Positions 6,316 to 10,938 of a stretch of DNA of 10,938 bases are shown here, piece by piece. The notes below the pieces were generated by a model. It ran no database searches. It was given only the letters and a program-made list of their open reading frames with translations, and was not told the DNA's origin. The position numbers and the translations under genes are program-made. Where the stretch lies: positions 1 to 10,938 of the forward strand of contig JAEYTJ010000374.1 of assembly GCA_023434095.1 (NCBI GenBank), written 5' to 3'. Positions within the stretch are counted from its first letter, which is position 1; every line of letters starts with the position of its first letter. This DNA comes from Pseudomonadota bacterium (GTDB taxonomy: Bacteria; Pseudomonadota; Alphaproteobacteria; Rhizobiales; Xanthobacteraceae).

Positions 6316-7203
6316 TCAGCCCAGCACGGTGGACTTCACCCACCATGCAGGATGCGCGCCCGCGACCATCCGCGCGGCCGCGGCGGCGGCGCGGCAATCG
6401 ACATAGAGCGCTAACATCGTCGCCCCGGAGCCGGACATGCGCACCAGCCGCGCGCCCGCCGTGGCGCGCAGCGCCTCCTCGACGCGGCCGAGCACCGGCG
6501 CGAGCGCCCGCGCCGGGGATTCGAGGTCGTTCGGCTCGGCGGCGAGCCAGTCCAGGAGTCGCCCCCGCGACGCGCCGGCCGGAAAGGTCGCCGCCGGCAT
6601 GCCCCAGTCCGCCCCCGGCGCCAGCGCCAGCGCGCGGAACACCTCGGCGGTCGCCACAGCGACGCGCGGATTGACCAGCACCGCGCCGAAGCGCGGCAAA
6701 GCGAGCGGCGAGATCGCCTCGCCGCGCCCGGCCATGAGGCAGGAGCGCCCATAGAGGCAGGCCGGCACGTCCGAGCCGGTCGCCAGCGCCGCCTCGAACA
6801 GGCGCGCATCGTCGCTCGCAAGACCATTGGCCCGCGCCAGCAGCCGCAGCGCCGCCGCCGCGGCCGCCGAGCCGCCGCCGAGGCCCGCCGCGACCGGGAG
6901 CCGCTTGGCGAGGATGAAGCGGCCGAGCCGCAGCCCCGGCACACGCGCCGCCAGCGCACGCGCCGCCTTCAGCACCAGATTGTCCGCCTCCCCCGCCAGC
7001 ACCGGCGCGCCGGGCCCTTCGAGGGCCAGCGCCAGTTCGGCGCCCGGGGCGAGCGCCAGCCGGTCGCCGGTGCCGGCGAAGGCGACGACGCTCGACAGAT
7101 CGTGATAGCCGTCCGCGCGCCGGCCCAGCACCCGCAGGGTGAGGTTCACCTTGGCGGGCGCGCGCTCGCAAAGCGCCGTATCGGGCTGGGAATCGGCTCG
7201 CAT
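6316..7203 (-). CDS. ispE: 4-diphosphocytidyl-2-C-methyl-D-erythritol kinase (MEP pathway)
   Basis: GHMP-family kinase that phosphorylates CDP-methylerythritol at the 2-position using ATP, in the cytoplasmic MEP route to isopentenyl diphosphate. Counting from the ATG at 7203 (295 aa): ERAPAKVNLTLRVLGRRADGYHDL (13-36) carries the catalytic Lys18. PVAAGLGGGSAAAA (103-116) is the glycine-rich ATP loop. ATGSDVPACLYG (141-152) holds the catalytic Asp145, and VRMSGSGATMLALY (254-267) is the third GHMP motif. Lys18 and Asp145 correspond to Lys10 and Asp141 of the E. coli enzyme. The same frame stays open upstream to 7677, but that part is antisense to rimP and non-homologous. There is no good Shine-Dalgarno sequence; a promoter-like pair ends 6 nt before the ATG. 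ynfA follows 22 nt downstream. Confidence 0.95.
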   Translation of the reverse strand: MRADSQPDTALCERAPAKVNLTLRVLGRRADGYHDLSSVVAFAGTGDRLALAPGAELALALEGPGAPVLAGEADNLVLKAARALAARVPGLRLGRFILAKRLPVAAGLGGGSAAAAAALRLLARANGLASDDARLFEAALATGSDVPACLYGRSCLMAGRGEAISPLALPRFGAVLVNPRVAVATAEVFRALALAPGADWGMPAATFPAGASRGRLLDWLAAEPNDLESPARALAPVLGRVEEALRATAGARLVRMSGSGATMLALYVDCRAAAAAARMVAGAHPAWWVKSTVLG

Positions 7204-7209
7204 GGCCCG

Positions 7210-7238
7210 CTTATGCGACGTGGGCCCGCTGCCGGCAA
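7210..7238 (-). promoter_or_regulatory. Putative promoter placing the transcript start on the ispE ATG
   Basis: On the minus strand TTGCCG (7238-7233, 4 of 6 to consensus) and CATAAG (7215-7210, 4 of 6) are 17 nt apart, and CGGGCC then leads to the ATG at 7203. A start 7 nt after the -10 box would coincide with the A of the ATG. This repeats the geometry seen at the S49 peptidase and DUF2007 genes. Confidence 0.4.
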
Positions 7239-7283
7239 GCGAGGGCCGCGCGGCACCGGGAAAGGCCGGCGGCGCCTCCCGAC

Positions 7284-7313
7284 TTGCGCGAAGCCGGTCT
7301 TTGGCTGTATAAG
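7284..7313 (+). promoter_or_regulatory. Putative promoter of the rimP-nusA-infB operon
   Basis: TATAAG (7308-7313) matches the -10 consensus at 5 of 6 positions. TTGCGC (7284-7289), 18 nt upstream, has only the TTG of the -35, though alphaproteobacterial -35 boxes are often reduced to CTTG, which is present here. Transcription would start near 7320, giving a 5' leader of about 104 nt before the rimP ATG. Confidence 0.5.
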
Positions 7314-7319
7314 CGGCGC

Positions 7320-7423
7320 ATTCAACGATCTCACAAACGATCATCTGGTCGGTTGAGAGTGGGTTCCGCCGCCGGAGCCCGCTCTTTTTGCATTGCGGAT
7401 CGTCAGGCGATCCGGCGAGGACG
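7320..7423 (+). ncRNA. Structured 5' leader of the rimP operon (candidate attenuator)
   Basis: Three consecutive hairpins can be drawn between the predicted transcript start and the rimP ATG. The first pairs AACGATC (7336-7342) with GGTCGGTT (7347-7354), with one bulged G and one G-U. The second is the intrinsic terminator at 7355-7389. The third pairs CGGATCG (7396-7402) with CGATCCG (7408-7414) just before the Shine-Dalgarno region. A direct repeat of AACGATC at 7324-7330 could replace the first pairing, and both copies could also pair with GATCG at 7398-7402, so alternative folds exist. Leader attenuation upstream of rimP has been proposed in enterobacteria (the rimP leader); homology to that RNA is not implied. 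Confidence 0.45.
7355..7389 (+). terminator. Intrinsic terminator inside the rimP 5' leader
   Basis: GAGTGGGTTCC (7357-7367) pairs with GGAGCCCGCTC (7374-7384) over 11 bp with two G-U wobbles and a 6-nt loop GCCGCC. A7356-U7385 and G7355-U7386 can extend the stem. Five T residues (7385-7389) follow directly. This is a complete rho-independent terminator on the plus strand. No gene on that strand ends upstream: the previous gene is the divergent ispE. It therefore most plausibly acts as a premature terminator for the rimP operon. Confidence 0.75.
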
Positions 7424-8263
7424 ATGAGCGACACCGAAACCCATGCGACCGAAGCGAACGACGTGACCGAGGCCCGTCTCGACGAGCCGCGCCTCGTCAT
7501 CGAGGCCGGCCCCGCCGCCCGTGTGGCCGGCATTGTCGGCCCGGTGCTGGAGGGGCTCGGCTTCCGTCTGGTGCGCGTGCGCGTTTCCGGCGGCAGCCCG
7601 CCCACGCTGCAGATCATGGCGGAGCGTCCCGATGGCTCCTTCGGCATCGATGAGTGCGAGGCGGCGAGCCGCGCCATCTCGCCGGTGCTCGATGTCGAGG
7701 ACCCGATCAGCGGCGCCTACAACCTCGAAATGTCCTCCCCCGGCATCGACCGGCCGCTGGTGCGGCTGTCCGACTTCCAGCGCTGGGCCGGCCATGACGC
7801 GAAGATCGAGATGGCCGTGCCGCATGAGGGGCGCAAGCGCTTCCGCGGCTTCCTCGCCGGCGTGGAAGGCGTGAACGCGCTGGTGCGCCTGCCGGACGCG
7901 CCCGCCGGGACGCCCGGCACCGTCGCCCTGCCCATCGCCGACATCGGCGATGCCCGGCTCGTCATGACCGACGCGCTGATCCGCGAGGCGCTGCGCCGGG
8001 ACAAGGCGCTGCGCGAGGGCGCGGGCATCGACGAGGACGACATCGACACCGCCGATCTCGGCGACGTGCCGTACGACGGCGAGGATGCCGACGAGAACGC
8101 CGATGACGACATGTTCGTCGGCGGCGAAGGCGTCGCCCCGCGCGTCATCCCGCCCAAGAAGATGCCCGTGAAATCCAAGCCGATGCTGAAGCCCAAGGGC
8201 GCGGCAAAACCCGGCAAGAAATCCAACGCCAAACGCAAATCCTATGCGAAGGAGACGCACTGA
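7424..8263 (+). CDS. rimP: Ribosome maturation factor RimP with long charged C-terminal tail, 279 aa
   Basis: RimP binds the free 30S subunit and helps assemble its head region near S19. The conserved core runs from about residue 25 to 190, including GPVLEGLGFRLVRVRV (39-54), a DECEAASRAISPVLD stretch (76-90) and the signature YNLEMSSPGIDRPL (99-112). The second (Sm-like) domain ends near IADIGDARLV (171-180). The protein is far longer than the about 150-residue E. coli form. Residues 203-229 are very acidic (IDEDDIDTADLGD, then DADENADDD) and residues 245-276 are very basic, with many Lys. Such tails are known in alphaproteobacterial RimP, though this one is long. The ATG at 7424 has a close GAGGA. 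The TGA overlaps the nusA ATG by one base (TGATG), implying coupling. Confidence 0.93.
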   Translation: MSDTETHATEANDVTEARLDEPRLVIEAGPAARVAGIVGPVLEGLGFRLVRVRVSGGSPPTLQIMAERPDGSFGIDECEAASRAISPVLDVEDPISGAYNLEMSSPGIDRPLVRLSDFQRWAGHDAKIEMAVPHEGRKRFRGFLAGVEGVNALVRLPDAPAGTPGTVALPIADIGDARLVMTDALIREALRRDKALREGAGIDEDDIDTADLGDVPYDGEDADENADDDMFVGGEGVAPRVIPPKKMPVKSKPMLKPKGAAKPGKKSNAKRKSYAKETH

Positions 8264-9876
8264 TGGCCGTCGTCAGCGCCAACCGGCTTGAACTCCTGCA
8301 GATCGCCGACGCGGTCGCGCGGGAAAAGACGATCGACCGGGGCATCGTGATCGCCGCGATGGAAGATGCGATCGCCAAGGCCGCGCGCTCGCGCTACGGC
8401 GCCGAGACCGACATCCACGCCGAGATCAACCCGCGCACCGGCGAGCTGCGGCTCGCCCGCCACCTGCTGGTGGTCGAGCAGGTCGACAACCCGGCGGTGG
8501 AGATCGACCTCGTCGGCGCGCGCCGGCTGAACCCGGCGGCGCAGATCGGCGCCTCCATCGCCGCCACGCTGCCGCCCTTCGATTTCGGCCGCATCGCCGC
8601 GCAGTCCGCCAAGCAGGTCATCGTGCAGAAGGTGCGCGAGGCCGAGCGCGACCGCCAGTATGACGAGTTCAAGGACCGCATCGGCGAGATCGTCAACGGC
8701 GCGGTCAAGCGCGTCGAATACGGCAATGTGGTCGTCGACCTCGGCCGTGGCGAAGCCTCGCTGCGCCGCGACGAGCTGCTGCCGCGCGAAGTGTTCAAGA
8801 CCGGCGACCGCATCCGCGCCTATGTCTACGACGTGCGCCGCGAGCAGCGCGGGCCGCAGATCTTCCTCTCGCGCACCCATCCCCAGTTCATGGCCAAGCT
8901 GTTCGCGCAGGAAGTGCCGGAGATCTATGACGGCATCGTCGAGATCAAGTCGGTGGCCCGCGATCCCGGCTCGCGCGCCAAGATCGCCGTCACCTCGCGC
9001 GATTCCTCGGTCGATCCGGTCGGCGCCTGCGTCGGCATGCGCGGCTCGCGCGTGCAGGCGGTGGTAAACGAGCTGCAGGGCGAGAAGATCGACATCATTC
9101 CGTGGTCGCCGGACGTCGCGACCTTCATCGTCAACGCCCTCGCCCCGGCCGAAGTGGTCAAGGTCGTGCTCGACGAGGACCGCGAGCGTATTGAAGTCGT
9201 GGTCCCGGATGCCCAACTAAGTCTGGCCATCGGCCGACGCGGCCAGAATGTGCGCCTCGCCTCCCAGCTCACCGGCTGGGACATCGACATCATGACCGAG
9301 GCGGAAGAGAGCGAGCGGCGCCAGAAGGACTTCGCCGAGCGCACCACCATGTTCGCCGAGGCGCTGGACCTCGACGAGATGATGGGCCAGCTCCTCGCCT
9401 CGGAAGGCTTCGCCTCGGTCGAGGAAATCGCCTATGTGCCGCTGAACGAGCTGGCGAGCATCGAGGGCTTCGACGAGGACACGGCGCAGGAACTTCAGAA
9501 CCGCGCCCTCGCCCATCTGGCGCAGGTGGAAGCCGCCTTCGACGCGCGCCGACGCGAACTCGGGGTCGAGGACGCGCTGCGCGAGGTGCCGGGCGTCACC
9601 TCGCCCATGCTGGTGGCGTTCGGCGAGAACGACATCAAGACGGTCGAGGATCTCGCCGGCTGCGCCACCGACGACCTCACCGGCTGGACCGAGCGCAAGG
9701 ACGGCGAGACCGTCCGCGTCGCCGGCGCGCTGGAAGGCTTCGAGCTTTCCCGCGAGGACGCCGAGCAGCTGATCATGCAGGCCCGCGTCAAGGCCGGCTG
9801 GATCACGGCCGAGGAACTCGCCGGCCCGGCCGAAGATCAGGTCGAGACGGACGAGGCCGGCGAAGGCCAGGCCTGA
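8263..9876 (+). CDS. nusA: Transcription termination/antitermination factor NusA, 537 aa
   Basis: NusA binds RNA polymerase near the RNA exit channel and modulates pausing, intrinsic termination, Rho action and rRNA antitermination. All expected domains are present in order. The polymerase-binding N-terminal domain (1-about 135) begins with NRLELLQIADAVAREK. The S1 domain (about 138-192) contains NGAVKRVEYGNVVVDLG. KH1 (about 200-275) contains DPVGACVGMRGSRVQAV, and KH2 (about 285-350) contains AIGRRGQNVRLASQLTGWDI. Two C-terminal helix-hairpin-helix acidic repeats follow (about 365-425 and 438-515; note LLASEGFASVEEIAYV and DIKTVEDLAGCATDDL). A short acidic tail ends the protein. It starts inside the rimP stop (TGATG). 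ylxR follows 44 nt later. If the rimP leader terminator is active, NusA could regulate its own synthesis through it. Confidence 0.97.
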   Translation: MAVVSANRLELLQIADAVAREKTIDRGIVIAAMEDAIAKAARSRYGAETDIHAEINPRTGELRLARHLLVVEQVDNPAVEIDLVGARRLNPAAQIGASIAATLPPFDFGRIAAQSAKQVIVQKVREAERDRQYDEFKDRIGEIVNGAVKRVEYGNVVVDLGRGEASLRRDELLPREVFKTGDRIRAYVYDVRREQRGPQIFLSRTHPQFMAKLFAQEVPEIYDGIVEIKSVARDPGSRAKIAVTSRDSSVDPVGACVGMRGSRVQAVVNELQGEKIDIIPWSPDVATFIVNALAPAEVVKVVLDEDRERIEVVVPDAQLSLAIGRRGQNVRLASQLTGWDIDIMTEAEESERRQKDFAERTTMFAEALDLDEMMGQLLASEGFASVEEIAYVPLNELASIEGFDEDTAQELQNRALAHLAQVEAAFDARRRELGVEDALREVPGVTSPMLVAFGENDIKTVEDLAGCATDDLTGWTERKDGETVRVAGALEGFELSREDAEQLIMQARVKAGWITAEELAGPAEDQVETDEAGEGQA

Positions 9877-9894
9877 GCGGCCCGGTCGGCGCGG

Positions 9895-9908
9895 CTTCGG
9901 GACCGAAG
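9895..9908 (+). other. Short inverted repeat before the ylxR ribosome-binding site
   Basis: CTTCGG and CCGAAG flank GA (9895-9908), so a 5-bp stem with a GGAC loop can form between nusA and the next gene. It directly precedes the Shine-Dalgarno AAGGA (9911-9915). No T-tract follows, so it is not a terminator. It may tune translation of the YlxR/L7Ae protein, or be chance. Confidence 0.2.
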
Positions 9909-9920
9909 GGAAGGACAGCG

Positions 9921-10622
9921 GTGACGGACCAGACGGCCGCCCATGAGGCAGCAGCGGCGGCGGACACCGGCCCCGAGGCGGACGCCGATGCGGCTGAAGT
10001 GGGGCTCACCGATGCCGGCCTCGCCGATGCGGGCCGCGCCCCGACCCGGCTGTGCATCGCCAGCCGGACGGTGCGGCCGGTGGGAGAATTGCTGCGCTTC
10101 GTCGTGGCGCCGGACGGCACGGTGGTGCCGGACATCCACGCCCGGCTTCCCGGGCGCGGCGCCTGGATCACAGCACGGCGCACCGTGCTGGCGGAGGCCC
10201 TGAAGCGGAAGGCGTTTTCCCGCGCCTTCCGGGGCAAGGGACGCGCCGGGCCGGAACTGTCCGATCTCGTCGGGCAGCTGCTTGAGAAGGATGCGCTCGC
10301 CGCGCTCGGCATGGCCAAGAAGGCGGGGCAGGTGGTGACGGGCAACGCCAAGGTGATCGAGGCGCTGCAGAGCGGGAAGGTCGCGGTGCTGATGCATGCG
10401 AGCGAAGCCGCCCCGGACGGGGCCGGAAAGCTCGACGCGCTGGCGCGGCGGATCGGCGAGGCTGACGGACGGGAAATCGCCCGCGTCGACAGCCTGCCGG
10501 GGACACAATTGGACTTGGCGCTCGGGCGGGCAAATGTGGTACATGCTGCGCTGCTCGCGCATCCGACGAGCGCGGGGTTCCTCGCGCGAATGAAACGGCT
10601 CGAAGGCTGGCGCGCGGACTAA
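9921..10622 (+). CDS. YlxR (DUF448) - L7Ae-like RNA-binding fusion protein, 233 aa
   Basis: Two-domain nucleic-acid-binding protein found between nusA and infB. After a disordered Ala/Asp/Glu-rich N-terminus (1-40), the YlxR/DUF448 domain (about 41-105) carries TRLCIASRTVRPVGELLRFV, then DGTVVPDIHARLPGRGAWI with the family's GRGAW (79-83). A ribosomal L7Ae/L30e-like domain (about 119-225) follows, with LLEKDALAALGMAKKAGQVVTG and KVAVLMHASEA. In Firmicutes the two domains are separate proteins, YlxR and YlxQ; the fused form is usual in alphaproteobacteria. YlxR has been reported as a nucleoid-associated or RNase P-interacting regulator in some species, but the role of the fusion is not settled. 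The GTG start at 9921 is supported by AAGGA at 9911-9915. The nusA stop lies 44 nt upstream. Confidence 0.92.
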   Translation: MTDQTAAHEAAAAADTGPEADADAAEVGLTDAGLADAGRAPTRLCIASRTVRPVGELLRFVVAPDGTVVPDIHARLPGRGAWITARRTVLAEALKRKAFSRAFRGKGRAGPELSDLVGQLLEKDALAALGMAKKAGQVVTGNAKVIEALQSGKVAVLMHASEAAPDGAGKLDALARRIGEADGREIARVDSLPGTQLDLALGRANVVHAALLAHPTSAGFLARMKRLEGWRAD

Positions 10623-10646
10623 GCAGGCTGGCCGACGATAGTGGGG

Positions 10647-10669
10647 CCTTTCCGCATGAGGCGGGAAGG
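10647..10669 (+). promoter_or_regulatory. Hairpin in the ylxR-infB gap, just upstream of the infB ribosome-binding site
   Basis: CCTTTCCGC (10647-10655) pairs with GCGGGAAGG (10661-10669) over 9 bp with one U-G pair and an ATGAG loop. A G-U pair at 10646/10670 can extend it. It ends 3 nt before AGGA (10673-10676), the likely Shine-Dalgarno of infB. No T-tract follows, so termination is unlikely. An mRNA structure controlling IF2 translation or a processing site is possible. Confidence 0.4.
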
Positions 10670-10687
10670 TACAGGAACGGATACCGA

Positions 10688-10938
10688 ATGACCGATACGA
10701 AGAACCCGGGCGAGAAGACGATGGGCGTCGGACAGGGCGGCAAGACCACCCTCACGCTCAAGCGACCTGTCGAGCAGGGCGTCGTCCGCCAGAGCTTCAG
10801 CCATGGGCGGTCCAAGTCCGTCGTGGTGGAGAAGGTGAAGCGCCGCGTGCTCGGCCCGGGCGACAAGCCCGAGGCGCCGGCTGCGGCCGCACCGGCTTCG
10901 CCGCCGGCATCCGCCCCGCCCGCCGCACAGGCCGCCCG
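10688..10938 (+). CDS. infB: Translation initiation factor IF-2, N-terminal part (cut by window edge)
   Basis: Only the first 83 codons are in the window; the GTPase domains lie beyond it. The N-terminus MTDTKNPGEKTMGVG, then GGKTTLTLKRPVEQGVVRQSF and SHGRSKSVVVEKVKRR, is the typical start of alphaproteobacterial IF2. An Ala/Pro-rich linker (residues about 57-83, PEAPAAAAPASPPASAPPAA) follows. IF2 is the GTPase that brings initiator tRNA to the 30S subunit and promotes subunit joining. The ATG at 10688 is 65 nt after the ylxR stop, with AGGA at 10673-10676, a rather long 11-nt spacing. It lies in the rimP-nusA-ylxR-infB operon, which usually continues to rbfA and truB. Confidence 0.95.
   Translation, partial: MTDTKNPGEKTMGVGQGGKTTLTLKRPVEQGVVRQSFSHGRSKSVVVEKVKRRVLGPGDKPEAPAAAAPASPPASAPPAAQAA

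Noticed and set aside
7204..7423. A tRNA gene upstream of rimP, as in the enterobacterial metY-rimP-nusA operon
   Set aside because: No cloverleaf, T-loop GTTCRANNC motif in the right setting, or anticodon stem can be drawn here; the region holds only a promoter and leader hairpins.
7204..7677. Upstream extension of the ispE frame to 453 residues
   Set aside because: The extra part overlaps rimP and its leader on the opposite strand and lacks homology; the family N-terminus begins just after the ATG at 7203.
7403..9216. Long antisense frames opposite rimP (7403-8260) and nusA (8242-9216)
   Set aside because: Both are typical His/Asp/Arg/Leu-rich mirror frames of GC-rich genes; rimP and nusA are unmistakable on the other strand.
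1..10938. A novel defence, mobile or biosynthetic system
   Set aside because: Every sizeable gene belongs to a recognised housekeeping or common family. There are no transposases, integrases, attachment sites, repeat arrays or compositional breaks.

Overview
The window looks like the chromosome of a high-GC alphaproteobacterium, most likely of the order Hyphomicrobiales (a Xanthobacteraceae-like relative such as Ancylobacter or Starkeya is my guess from memory of gene order, not a search result). Coding regions are GC-rich with strong third-position bias, the nusA operon has the usual alphaproteobacterial order, and a DUF2007 / methyltransferase / S49 peptidase group lies across from a long-chain polyprenyl diphosphate synthase. 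I see no mobile element, CRISPR array, phage gene, tRNA or rRNA. This is core genome rather than an accessory island.

Layout. 1-1203 (-): a MacA-type periplasmic adaptor of an ABC efflux pump, cut by the window edge almost at its usual C-terminus. 1335-3565 (-): four genes in one direction, read right to left: a DUF2007 protein, a TrmN6-like N6-adenine methyltransferase joined to it by an ATGA overlap, an S49 peptidase with a Ser/Lys dyad, and a 64-residue one-helix protein. 3623-4678 (-): a rhamnan synthesis F family protein with an uncertain start. 4679-4934: a divergent intergenic region with a strong inverted repeat. 4935-5954 (+): polyprenyl diphosphate synthase. 5970-7203 (-): ispE followed by a YnfA-family membrane protein. 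7204-7423: a divergent intergenic region. 7424-10938 (+): rimP, nusA, ylxR/L7Ae fusion and the start of infB.

How the genes fit together. IspE (MEP pathway) supplies isoprenoid precursors, and the polyprenyl synthase extends them to the ubiquinone side chain. The rimP-nusA-ylxR-infB operon links 30S maturation, transcription elongation/termination and translation initiation.

The most interesting signals are non-coding. The rimP leader contains a textbook intrinsic terminator between promoter and start codon. It is flanked by two more hairpins and carries a boxA-like heptamer on its 3' arm, which suggests attenuation of the operon encoding NusA. Separately, three minus-strand transcription units (S49 peptidase, DUF2007, ispE) have promoter-like -35/-10 pairs whose -10 box ends only 5-6 nt before the ATG, with no good Shine-Dalgarno sequence, which suggests leaderless mRNAs. 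The S49 peptidase also lacks a visible membrane anchor while its downstream neighbour is a tiny one-helix protein.
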